From Actinomycetota bacterium (GTDB lineage Bacteria > Actinomycetota > Geothermincolia > Fen-727 > Anoxymicrobiaceae): a DNA stretch of 64,000 nt. This document shows positions 43,249-51,819 of this stretch, in pieces. The stretch is taken from contig JAHJCO010000019.1 of the NCBI GenBank assembly GCA_018831265.1, forward strand, positions 40,534-104,533, read 5' to 3'. The notes beneath the pieces were generated by a model. That model saw only the letters and a program-made list of their open reading frames with translations, ran no database searches and was not told the origin of the DNA. A program made the position numbers and the translations under genes. Positions within the stretch are counted from its first letter, which is position 1; each line of letters begins with the position of its first letter.

Positions 43249-44118
43249 CATCCATTTGCCGAGGGACCTCACGAGCCTGCCCGCGACCAGGTCCACCAGC
43301 CGCGTGGGGAGGATAGAGTAGGTATAGACCAGGGCCCGGGCTTCCCACCCCACCAGGTAGCGGGCCTTCGGTCTCGGGTCCTCGAGCACGCGGCCGATGA
43401 CCCGGACAACCTTCTCCATCGGTATGCCCAGCTCCGCCTGGCGCCGGGGGAAGAAGCGCAGCGTATCGAGCTCCTCCATGTAGAGGTCCTTCGCCTCGGG
43501 GGAGAGACACGAGAACAGCTTCTCCGTGGTCGTGTCTATCTTCTCCCACATGGGTGTCTTGACCGTCGCGGCTTCCACCAGGGAGACCTTCACCCCGAAT
43601 CGACGCAGCTCCACCCGCAACGCGTTCGCCACGGCCTCCAGAGCGAACTTCGAAGCCGAGTAGGGTCCCACCAGGGGTAAGGTGATGCGCCCGCTCTCCG
43701 AGCTCATGAAGACGATGCGGCCTCTCGCCCTTCGGAGGAGCGGCAGGAAAGCCTGCGATACAAACAGGCTCCCGTAGACGTTGACCCTCATCTGGGACTC
43801 GAACATCTCGATAGGGATGATCTCCATGGGGCCCTGCACGGAGATGCCAGCGTTGTTGAAGAGCGCGTCCAGGCCTGCGCCGCCGAGCAGCTCCTCGACC
43901 TCCTTTACCCCGCGCCCGACGCTTTCGTAGTCGACGACGTCCATGATGATCGCGGTTATCCTGCCGGAGGACCCCTCGCGCAACCTGTCGGCGTCGGCTT
44001 CTTTCCTGACGGCTGCGAACACGCGCCATCCCCCTGCGGCCAGGTCCAGCGAGGTGGCCCAACCGATACCGCTCGACGCGCCGGTCACGAGTATGGATCT
44101 GCCCGTTGTCTCATTCAT
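43246..44118 (-). CDS. short-chain dehydrogenase/reductase
   Basis: 290 residues from the ATG at 44118; the open frame to 44352 is shadow. Classical SDR: cofactor loop VTGASSGIGWATSLDLA (TGxxxGxG), NNAG (LFNNAGIS), catalytic Ser in FMSSESG and YxxxK in YSASKFALE. The long C-terminus is typical of retinol-dehydrogenase-like SDRs. The stop is inside a repeat element. It is followed upstream by an enoyl-CoA hydratase on the same strand, consistent with a lipid or acyl-CoA pathway. Confidence 0.9.
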   Translation of the reverse strand: MNETTGRSILVTGASSGIGWATSLDLAAGGWRVFAAVRKEADADRLREGSSGRITAIIMDVVDYESVGRGVKEVEELLGGAGLDALFNNAGISVQGPMEIIPIEMFESQMRVNVYGSLFVSQAFLPLLRRARGRIVFMSSESGRITLPLVGPYSASKFALEAVANALRVELRRFGVKVSLVEAATVKTPMWEKIDTTTEKLFSCLSPEAKDLYMEELDTLRFFPRRQAELGIPMEKVVRVIGRVLEDPRPKARYLVGWEARALVYTYSILPTRLVDLVAGRLVRSLGKWM

Positions 44119-44137
44119 GTCTCTGCTCCCTGGCTCA

Positions 44138-45154
44138 TCAGCGCCCCTCGAACGGTTCAGTGAAGCTTCCGTCACCCATCCTCCGCATGAGCTCCCCCGC
44201 GTCCACCCGCGCCTCCGGGGGGACGTCCACCTCTTCCTCCAGGATTCCTGCATAGCTCCACAGCGCCCTCTCCGCATCACGGGTGTCGAAGACCCGCAGG
44301 CTCTCGAGCAGCTCCACGGTGAGACCCCGGGAGAGGAAGGTATCCATGCCACCGTGCACCGCGCGCTTTATCGCGGACACCGCAACCGGGGGCCGCCGGG
44401 CCATGAGATCGCAGAATGCCTGCACCCTCTCTGTGAACTCCGCCGCGGGGAAGACGTCGGTCACTATCCCCATCTCCCTGGCCTCCCCGGCCTCAAGCTG
44501 GGCCCCCGTGAGCATCCAGCCCAGAGCCCTGCCCTTGCCGATGAGCCGCGGCCAGCGCTGGGTCCCGCCTCCACCCGGGATGATCCCCACCAGCACCTCG
44601 GGCTGCCCGATGGCGAAGCCCCGGTCTCCCACCATGAAACGGAAGTCGAAGCAAGCGGAGAGTTCCGAGCCGCCGCCGTTGCAGTTGCCGTTGATGGCGG
44701 CCACGGTCACCTTGCCGCTGCGCTCCACCGCGCGGTACAGCCGTTGCATCTGTAGCCAGAGCAGGAGCGTGAACATGCGTTCCCCGAGCGCCCTCGCCAG
44801 CAAGAGGTTTGCGCGCTCCAGGGAGGGGAATCGATCCATGAGCAGGTTGTTGACGGTGATCAGCCCGTCCAGGACGGCCCTTCCGAGCGGGAAGCGGGCG
44901 AGCCTGGCGATAGGCGACTTCTTGTTCTCCTCCAGGATGCGCTGGAGCTCGGGGATGGAGAAGTGCATGATATAGGTGTCCTCGATACCCCCTGTGACCA
45001 CCAGCACCCTCACCGAGTCGTCGCGTTCGACGGCCCCGAGCACATGCCACAACTCCTGGAGTATTTCCAGGGTGAGGAAGTTGACGTGTGGATTGTGTAT
45101 CTCGACCCAGAGAGTGCTTCCGACCGCGCTGCTCTTCAGGTACTTGTAGGACAC
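44138..45154 (-). CDS. enoyl-CoA hydratase/isomerase family protein
   Basis: 338 residues, longer than the usual 260 because of a helical insertion (residues about 65-140; LGRAVLDGLITVNNLLMDRFPSLERANLLLARALGERMFTLLLWLQM) before the oxyanion-hole segment AAINGNCNGGGSELSACFDFRFMV. The crotonase fold and catalytic region IIPGGGGTQRWPRLIGKGRALGWMLTGAQLEAGEA are clear. It may hydrate or isomerise an acyl-CoA. The insertion is unusual. Confidence 0.85.
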   Translation of the reverse strand: MSYKYLKSSAVGSTLWVEIHNPHVNFLTLEILQELWHVLGAVERDDSVRVLVVTGGIEDTYIMHFSIPELQRILEENKKSPIARLARFPLGRAVLDGLITVNNLLMDRFPSLERANLLLARALGERMFTLLLWLQMQRLYRAVERSGKVTVAAINGNCNGGGSELSACFDFRFMVGDRGFAIGQPEVLVGIIPGGGGTQRWPRLIGKGRALGWMLTGAQLEAGEAREMGIVTDVFPAAEFTERVQAFCDLMARRPPVAVSAIKRAVHGGMDTFLSRGLTVELLESLRVFDTRDAERALWSYAGILEEEVDVPPEARVDAGELMRRMGDGSFTEPFEGR

Positions 45155-45293
45155 ATCGACTCACCTCCACCTGCGAAGACCGCCGCCCCGACGGCAGGGG
45201 AATAGTACCATAAGATTTCTTGGCGACCGGAACCTCGACGGAGCGGGCTCGTCTGGATAGATGGAAAGAGCGCCGGCACCGCGGGTACGCTTC

Positions 45294-48020
45294 TCAGGGG
45301 GCGAATCCGAGGGACTCGTGGCCCCAGGCCCGACCGTTCCCGTACATCGCGCGCTCGGCGACCACGGGCCCGCTGGCGGCGACCACCGTCGAGACCTCCC
45401 ATTCGTTGGGCACGGTATCCGCCACGAACAACGTCGCGCGGGAACGCGCCGCCAGGGTGAGAGGGGGCCCCGCCACGGCGCCGTTCGCCGTCAGGTAGCT
45501 CACCGTCACCTTCACCTTCCTGTCGTTGGGGTTCTGGACGGTGATCCAGGTCTCCATTCCGCCGGCTGTCGACCCCTCCGCCAGGTACCAGGTCTTCTTC
45601 GGCACCGCCATGGCGACCGAGGCCGTCCCCCACGCCCTGCCGTTGCCGTACATTGCCCGCTCCAGAACCACGGGTGTGTCGCTGGTAACCGAGGCCGCCA
45701 GGCCGGGGGCGCCGTTGACGGTGTCCGCGGCGTAGATGGTCCTCCTGGCCCCCGCCTTCACGGTGAAGCCCGGCCCGGCCACCGGGCCATCCGGGGTGAG
45801 GTAGTCGACCTGCACGTGCGCGTCGGGGTGCTTCGGGTTCTGGACCAGCAGGTAGGTCTCGATGCCGTTGGCGGTGGAGCCCTCGGCCAGGTGCCAGGTC
45901 GTGGCGGGAAGCCCCGCCCCGCCCGAGCCGGTCGCCCAGGTCCGGCCGTTCCCGTAGACGGCCCGCTCGGCCACCACAGGCCGGTCGGCCTGGACGTGTG
46001 TGGAGACGCCCCAGTAGCAGGGCACAAACTGCGCGAGGTTGAACGACTTCCGGGAGCACGCGGGAAGCAGGACCGAGGGCCCGGCCATGAGGCCCCCGTC
46101 CGTCATGAAGGACAACGTCACGGTCGAAGGCGCGGTGTTGGGGTTCTGTACCAGCACCCAGGTCTCCATCCCGGGGCCGGTCGACCCCTCGGCCAGGTAC
46201 CAGGTCTTTCGCGCCGAGGTCGTTCCGACGGAAGCATGGGCCCAGGTGCGGCTGTTCCCATAGACGGCCCTTTCGGCTACGACCTGCCTGTCGCTCGCCA
46301 CGCGCGTGGCCACCTCCCACTGGTCCGGGACGGTCTCGGCAGCGTTGAACGAGCGCCGGCTCCGGGGGGGCAGGGTGACCTCGGGGCCCGCCACGCACCC
46401 GGCTCCGGTCATGTAGGTGAGGCTGACCTTCGCCGGCCTGTCTCCGGGGTTCTGCACCAGTATCCAGGTCTCCATGCCGCCGGCGGTCGAGCCCTCGGCC
46501 ATATACCAGCGCTTCGCGTAACGCCGCACCGGGTTGGGCTCGCCGCCCGTGAGCACGGTCGCGCGGTGATGGGGCGCCCGCCGGAACATGCGCCAGGGAA
46601 GCGCGTGACCCGCCGCGCCGGCTGCCGGCGCGGGCCGCCCGCAGTCGTAGACATACAGCTTCCCCCCCGGGAACGAGCCTCCCGGCGCGTCTCCAGTCAC
46701 CACGGCGACCTCGATGGAGCCGTCCCCGTCGAAGTCGCCGACCGCGGGACTGGACACCACGAAGTTGCCCATCTCCATCATCCAGAGCTGGTTCCCGGAC
46801 CCGTCCCAGGCGTAGAATCGCTGGCCCGAGCCCGCGATGATATCCGCGACGCCGTCGCCGGTTACGTCCCCGAGCGCGGCGGAGCCCATGGTCGGGCCCC
46901 CCAGCCCCCCGATCTGTCGGGCCACGTTTCCGTCCGGCTCCAGCACGGTGATGCCGTCGGCACCGTAGCCGTTGACCGGGATAGTACCGACGACTATCTC
47001 CCCGGTGCCGTCGCCGTCCACGTCGCCCAGCGACGGCGAGGAGAAGGTGGAGCCGGCGACGGCCGCCGGCCAGCCGGGAACCGGCGAGCCGTCATGGTTG
47101 TAGGCGTAGACGCGATGGCTCTCGGTGGTGAGGTTCCCGATGGCGGTGTAGTAGTGGCCGGTGCCTACGATTATCTCGTAGCGGCCGTCGGCGTCGATGT
47201 CGACGACGGCTGGCGACGACCAGGTGACCTCGGGGGTGACCCTGGGGAAGCCCGGCAGGACCGAGGCGTCCTCCTCGAGCACGTAAAGGAGGCCCCCGGG
47301 TGGGTAGGGCCAGTTCGGCCCCCCGGTGGAGTCGGCACCTATCACGACCTCCTTGACCCCGTCCCAGTCGATGTCGGCCAGGGCGGGGGAAGACCACACA
47401 GTATCCTCGTTGTTGAACGGCCAGCCCGGGAGCGCCTGCCCGTCGTACGTCCAGGCGTACACCCTCTGGCCCCAGGTCCCCACCACTATCTCCACCGCCC
47501 CGTCGCCGTTGATGTCGCCGACCGCCGGGGAGGAGTGGATGCCGGAGAGCCCGCCCATGGTATAGGTCTGCTTCGGCCAGCCCCATTTCACCAGGGGTTT
47601 CCCCGAGGAGTCGAAACCCCACATGCGCCCGTCCATGTCCCCGACCCACACCTCCTGCTTCCCGTCACCGTCGACGTCGTAGCACGCCGGGGAACCCTGG
47701 ATGGGGGAGCCGGTGCCGTACATCCAGACGACCCGTGCTTCGGGCGTGAAGCAGTAGAGGCAGCCGTTCTGGTTCCCGACCAGCAGCTCCTCGCGCCCGT
47801 CCCCGTCGAGGTCACTGGCTGTGATGCCTGTCTGGTAGAAGCTGGACACCGCGTCGTAGATACCCTGCAGGACTGGAGCGTCCGCCCTGGCCGAGGGCGC
47901 GCCCGGGTAGAGCGTGCCTCCAAGCTGCGCGATGACCACGATGCACAGCGCGGCCATGAAGCCGGTCCGGGCTCTGGCTTTCCTGTATGTGGATCTAATG
48001 GGTCTCATGTGCCTCTTCAT
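45294..48020 (-). CDS. secreted FG-GAP/VCBS protein with four WYLAEGST repeats
   Basis: 908 residues from the ATG at 48020 (MRPIRS start four codons on is also possible). A signal peptide (AALCIVVIAQLGGTLYPGAPSARA) precedes a beta-propeller-like part with 8-9 VCBS/FG-GAP repeats, each with the Ca-binding D-x-D-G-D-G pattern (DLDGDGREELLVG, DVDGDGKQEVWVG, DINGDGAVEIVVG, DVDGDGTGEIVVG), and then four C-terminal repeats of about 110 residues starting WYMAEGSTAGGMETW, WYLAEGSTGPGMETW, WHLAEGSTANGIETY and WYLAEGSTAGGMETW. A similar repeat occurs at 63.6 kb. Probably a surface or matrix protein. Confidence 0.88.
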   Translation of the reverse strand: MKRHMRPIRSTYRKARARTGFMAALCIVVIAQLGGTLYPGAPSARADAPVLQGIYDAVSSFYQTGITASDLDGDGREELLVGNQNGCLYCFTPEARVVWMYGTGSPIQGSPACYDVDGDGKQEVWVGDMDGRMWGFDSSGKPLVKWGWPKQTYTMGGLSGIHSSPAVGDINGDGAVEIVVGTWGQRVYAWTYDGQALPGWPFNNEDTVWSSPALADIDWDGVKEVVIGADSTGGPNWPYPPGGLLYVLEEDASVLPGFPRVTPEVTWSSPAVVDIDADGRYEIIVGTGHYYTAIGNLTTESHRVYAYNHDGSPVPGWPAAVAGSTFSSPSLGDVDGDGTGEIVVGTIPVNGYGADGITVLEPDGNVARQIGGLGGPTMGSAALGDVTGDGVADIIAGSGQRFYAWDGSGNQLWMMEMGNFVVSSPAVGDFDGDGSIEVAVVTGDAPGGSFPGGKLYVYDCGRPAPAAGAAGHALPWRMFRRAPHHRATVLTGGEPNPVRRYAKRWYMAEGSTAGGMETWILVQNPGDRPAKVSLTYMTGAGCVAGPEVTLPPRSRRSFNAAETVPDQWEVATRVASDRQVVAERAVYGNSRTWAHASVGTTSARKTWYLAEGSTGPGMETWVLVQNPNTAPSTVTLSFMTDGGLMAGPSVLLPACSRKSFNLAQFVPCYWGVSTHVQADRPVVAERAVYGNGRTWATGSGGAGLPATTWHLAEGSTANGIETYLLVQNPKHPDAHVQVDYLTPDGPVAGPGFTVKAGARRTIYAADTVNGAPGLAASVTSDTPVVLERAMYGNGRAWGTASVAMAVPKKTWYLAEGSTAGGMETWITVQNPNDRKVKVTVSYLTANGAVAGPPLTLAARSRATLFVADTVPNEWEVSTVVAASGPVVAERAMYGNGRAWGHESLGFAP

Positions 48021-48236
48021 TCCGCCGCATTCCCCGTGCGCTCCGGGGGAACACTTCCTGTTCCCAGGGACCCCGTAATCTGATATTTTACCGGCCATAG
48101 CTCTCGGCCGGAACAGGGTGCCGGTTGTCGTATTGGATTCCAGCAAGCGTTTCCGCTGATTCGAACGGCTTCTTCATACCACGCCGGGGTGCTCGGACTT
48201 CTGTTGATCGACCTGGGAATGTGAGGTCAGGACCAC

Positions 48237-48920
48237 GTGGGAGACCTGCTGGGGAAGCTGATTCCCCTGGCCCTGGGTGTCGCCGTCAGCCCCATCCCGC
48301 TACTGGCGGAGCTGATAATGCTGACCACCGAGAAGGCGGTCAAGAACGCCATGCTGCTTCTCGTCGGGTGGGTCGGGGTCATGGCTGCGATCGGGCTGGG
48401 AGGGCTGTTGATCCTCGGGGACGTCGAGCTCGGGGGCATAGCCGGGTCCGGCGGCCACGTCGATGACGTGGCCAACATCGTGGTCGGCCTGGTCCTGCTG
48501 ATACTGGCGGCCGTTCGGTACTTCCAGCTCCGGAAGGGGACCGCCAGGGGCCAGGGTGTATCGAGGTTGCTCAACTTCTGCGACGGGATGAAGCCGGTGA
48601 GCGCGATCATGCTGGGCGTACTGACAGTTGTCCTGAATCCCAAGAACATCCTGGTCACGCTATCGGCGGTCGGACTGATACTCACGAGCGAGCCGGGGTT
48701 CGGCCACTCTCTGGTGGCCCTGGCGGTCTTCGTAGCCCTGGCGACCTCGCTGCTGGCCGCGCCGGTGACGCTGTACCTCGTGGCTCCCCACCGTTCCTCC
48801 TCCATCCTTTCCCGCTGGAAGAAGTGGCTCCTGGAACACAACCAGGAGGTCATCGTCTACCTGCTCGTGGTACTGGGGTTGCTTCTCGCCGGGACCGGGC
48901 TCTGGGGCCTGCTCGGCTGA
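48237..48920 (+). CDS. GAP-family (Sap-like) membrane protein
   Basis: 227 residues, six hydrophobic helices (LIPLALGVAVSPIPLLAELIML at the start). The two halves are related, and the central MKPVSAIMLGVLTVVLNPKNILVTL resembles the Sap/GAP (sulfolipid-1 addressing protein) family of glycolipid or small-molecule exporters in Actinobacteria (LysE-like superfamily). The GTG start overlaps no other gene. Substrate unknown. Confidence 0.85.
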   Translation: MGDLLGKLIPLALGVAVSPIPLLAELIMLTTEKAVKNAMLLLVGWVGVMAAIGLGGLLILGDVELGGIAGSGGHVDDVANIVVGLVLLILAAVRYFQLRKGTARGQGVSRLLNFCDGMKPVSAIMLGVLTVVLNPKNILVTLSAVGLILTSEPGFGHSLVALAVFVALATSLLAAPVTLYLVAPHRSSSILSRWKKWLLEHNQEVIVYLLVVLGLLLAGTGLWGLLG

Positions 48921-48926
48921 CCTGCG

Positions 48927-50234
48927 CTAGATCCCGCGGACCTGCCAGTTCGGCCTCGCCTTGAGCGTGTCCGCCAGCTCCAGCAGGTACTCCTCGCCGA
49001 GTGCGGGAGAGAAGTAGAAGCGTCCCTCGAAGATCTCGCGCTCGTCGGCGAGCAATCCCTCCTTGAGGGCTTCGACGGCGACAGCCTGGTTGTACTCCAG
49101 CCCGATGCCCACGGTAGCAAGGACACTCGGTGCCCCGGGCAGGCTGTCAACGAGCCCGATCGCCTCCGATATGGTCTCGGGCGTCTCGCCGGGGCCGCCC
49201 AGCAGCAGGGTGACCAGGTAGGTTATCCCAGCCCCGTCGAGGCTGGCCGCCGCTTCCTTTATCTGAGGCGGGGTGTAGCCGCGCTCCATCCTCTTCAACA
49301 TGGACTCCGATCCGTGCTCCGCCGCGAGGCAGAGGAACGCGCACCCGGACTCCTTCATCAACCTGCAGAACTTCTCCGTCATCCCGAGCGGCGTTATGCT
49401 GTCCGCGGTCCACATGATGCCTGCCCGGCTTTCGACCAGCTCCCTGCAGACGGCTTCCGCGTGCGAGGTGGGGTAGTTGAACAGGTTGTCCACGAAGTAG
49501 AACATGTCTCCCGCGCTCGCTCGCCTGGCCCTCTCGATCTCGGCGAGGACACGCCCCGGCGACTTCAGCCGGTAGGCCGAGCCCTCCAGTGCGCTCCTGG
49601 GGCAGTGCGTGCAGTGGAACGCGCAACCCCTCTTGGTGAAAATCGCGGGGAAGGTACCCAGTTGCCTGTATGCTTCTACGTCGAAGAGCTCGAAGGCCGG
49701 GAAGGCGGTCGAGTCCAGGTCGGAGATGGGCTCCACCGGCACAGCGTGGGTCTTTCCATCGCGGCGGAAGACGCATCCCGGCGTCCCGGTCACGTCGCCC
49801 CCCCGCTCCAGGGTCTCGAGGTAGAGCGGGAAGACGCGCTCACCCTCGCCCCTGATCCCGAAGTCCAGGTCCAGGTAGTCGAGCAGCTCCTCGCCGTAGT
49901 TCCAGAACCCGGGGCCTCCGAGCACGATCGGCGAGCTCGTCGTCCGCTTGAGGCAGTCGGTCACCTCCTTGAAAAGCGGCCGGAGGTCCTGGTAGGCGTT
50001 TCGAATGTAGGTGCTCAGGTTTCTTATCGAGACCGCCACGACGTCGGGGTCGAACGCGGCCACGCGGCCGGCCAGTTCGCCCGGAGCATCGTCTGAGAAG
50101 CAGGCATCGAACACCTCGACCTCGTGGCCCGCCTCGATCGCCGCCCCGGCTATGTAGGCGGGGCCGGACGGAAAGGCGAGTAGCGGTGTGTCCTGCGCAC
50201 GCTGCCTGTTGCTCGAGACCACCAGCACCCTCAT
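48927..50234 (-). CDS. B12-binding radical SAM protein
   Basis: 435 residues. The N-terminal cobalamin-binding-like Rossmann region (VLVVSSNRQRAQDTPLLAFPSGPAYIAGAAIEAGHEVEVFDACF) is followed by the radical SAM core with the [4Fe-4S] motif C204-x3-C208-x2-C211 (KRGCAFHCTHCP), and the elp3-like DNLFNYPTSHAEAVCRELVES region. The canonical DxHxxG for B12 ligation is not seen (base-off binding is likely). Such proteins methylate or rearrange unreactive carbons; the substrate is unknown. It lies downstream of the ThDP pair on the same strand. Confidence 0.9.
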   Translation of the reverse strand: MRVLVVSSNRQRAQDTPLLAFPSGPAYIAGAAIEAGHEVEVFDACFSDDAPGELAGRVAAFDPDVVAVSIRNLSTYIRNAYQDLRPLFKEVTDCLKRTTSSPIVLGGPGFWNYGEELLDYLDLDFGIRGEGERVFPLYLETLERGGDVTGTPGCVFRRDGKTHAVPVEPISDLDSTAFPAFELFDVEAYRQLGTFPAIFTKRGCAFHCTHCPRSALEGSAYRLKSPGRVLAEIERARRASAGDMFYFVDNLFNYPTSHAEAVCRELVESRAGIMWTADSITPLGMTEKFCRLMKESGCAFLCLAAEHGSESMLKRMERGYTPPQIKEAAASLDGAGITYLVTLLLGGPGETPETISEAIGLVDSLPGAPSVLATVGIGLEYNQAVAVEALKEGLLADEREIFEGRFYFSPALGEEYLLELADTLKARPNWQVRGI

Positions 50235-50271
50235 GTCAGCTCACCCCTGATAGATGTCACTCAGCGTATTC

Positions 50272-51819
50272 TCAGAGCAGCAGCGCCCTGGGTATCGCAC
50301 GCTTTCCCGCCAGGAATGCGGCCGCGCTCTTCGGTTCCTCAAACGTCATGACGGAGCAGCCGAGGCCGTCCAGCACGCTCGCCGTGTCGACCGCGCCCGC
50401 CGCGCCGTCATCGAAGCAGATGACATCGATGCCGATGCCCTCGCAGGCAGCCGGCTGCAGCTCGCGGACGTGGTAGAAGAGCGCCCTCTTGTCGCTGAGC
50501 AGTATGACGCGGTCGGACGGGTTGGCGATGGCTGCCCCGATGGCGAACGGCAGGCCCGCGCCCCCGACGTCCCGGCCGTCCATCATGAACAGGTCCCTGT
50601 AGCGCGCATCAGTAAGGGCGCGCCCCGCCACCCGCAGCGACAGCTTTCCGTCGGCCACCAGGATCGTATCGTCCCCCCCGATCCCGTCCAGGACGGCGAG
50701 GATGCCATCGGCGGAGCCAACCTCGCGGGATTCCCGGGCCGCGGCCTGTCTGCCCGCCGAGACGACTTGATCCGTCCAGGAGGCGTTGCGACCTGTCTGC
50801 AGCTCGCCCGCGAAGAACGCGAGCGCGGTCTCGGGATCGGCGTTGACCCGGTGGAGCCCCCTTCTTCCCGTCACGAACGCCCGGGGGTCCAGCTCCACCT
50901 GGATGACCTCCGCCGCGCCGTCCAGCGCGCCCACGAGGTCCTTCGAGTAGCGGTCGATGCCGAGCAGCACCAGGAGATCGACTCCCGAGAGGACCTCGAG
51001 GCCTTGCTCAGATCGAGTGAAGGCGCAGAGGTCGCCGGCGTAGCAACCGCTCTCCGGCGGCATGACCCCGGAGGAGTGCGTCGTGGTCAGCACGGGCAAC
51101 TCCATCTCCTCGAGGATACTCCCGACGCCTCTGGAGCGCCCGGGACGACCGAAGCCCTGGCCCACTAACACCAACGGCTTCTCCGAGCCGCCGAGAGCCT
51201 CGGCCGCCTCCCGCATGCCGGCGGCGTCTCCGCCGACGACCCCCGCGTACCTGGTCCTTGCCGGCTCCACCAGCAACCGGCTCTCCCGGCGGTCCGACAG
51301 GACCTTCCTCCTGAAGAGTACGTCCACCGGTATATCGACGTGCACCGGCCCCGGGATACCTTGAAGCGCCTCGCGAAAGGCACGGTCGATCATCTGGGGT
51401 ATCCTCCGCCAGTGGTAGACGATGGTGTTCCACTTGGTGATGGGTAGGAACAGCTCGTCCTGCTCGCATGCCTGCAGGCTCTCCTGGTGGGGCTTCACAC
51501 GGTAGCTCTGGACCTGGGGGGCGATCGACACGACCGGGATGTAGTCGAACCACGCTTTGGCAAGACCGGCGACCTCGTACACCACGCCCGCGCCGACCGT
51601 GGCCATCGACACCGAGATGCGCCCGCTGGAGGCGGTAAAGCCGCAGGCCATAAGCGCCGCGCCGGTCTCGTTGCGCGGGGTGACCACCTCTATTTCCTCG
51701 CGTCTGCCGATAGCGTCGTAGATGGTGCCCATCTGCCCGCCGATGATGGAGAACACGTGCGTGACGCCGTGGCGGACCAGGCAGTCCACCAGCAGGTCCC
51801 CTCCGGTGGGCAATCTCAT
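50272..51819 (-). CDS. ThDP-enzyme homologue with degenerate cofactor motif
   Basis: 515 residues with the three-domain acetolactate-synthase-like fold. The N-terminal domain keeps the activating glutamate (TPRNETGAALMACG), but in the C-terminal domain the GDG...NN diphosphate/Mg site is replaced: where the partner protein has GDGSF this one reads DKRAL (LLSDKRALFYHVREL), and where it has NND it has DDG (CFDDGAAG). Mg-ThDP binding in the normal way is therefore unlikely. Its ATG overlaps the stop of the intact homologue, so the two are probably subunits of one complex. Function unassigned. Confidence 0.82.
   Translation of the reverse strand: MRLPTGGDLLVDCLVRHGVTHVFSIIGGQMGTIYDAIGRREEIEVVTPRNETGAALMACGFTASSGRISVSMATVGAGVVYEVAGLAKAWFDYIPVVSIAPQVQSYRVKPHQESLQACEQDELFLPITKWNTIVYHWRRIPQMIDRAFREALQGIPGPVHVDIPVDVLFRRKVLSDRRESRLLVEPARTRYAGVVGGDAAGMREAAEALGGSEKPLVLVGQGFGRPGRSRGVGSILEEMELPVLTTTHSSGVMPPESGCYAGDLCAFTRSEQGLEVLSGVDLLVLLGIDRYSKDLVGALDGAAEVIQVELDPRAFVTGRRGLHRVNADPETALAFFAGELQTGRNASWTDQVVSAGRQAAARESREVGSADGILAVLDGIGGDDTILVADGKLSLRVAGRALTDARYRDLFMMDGRDVGGAGLPFAIGAAIANPSDRVILLSDKRALFYHVRELQPAACEGIGIDVICFDDGAAGAVDTASVLDGLGCSVMTFEEPKSAAAFLAGKRAIPRALLL

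Noticed and set aside
45294..46530. CRISPR array in the repeat-rich gene
   Set aside because: Repeats are long (about 330 bases), protein-coding and diverged; no short identical repeats with unique spacers are seen here or elsewhere in the window.
45261..48083. 940-codon plus-strand frame opposite the WYLAEGST protein
   Set aside because: A repetitive shadow of the real minus-strand repeats; no signal peptide, no known motif.
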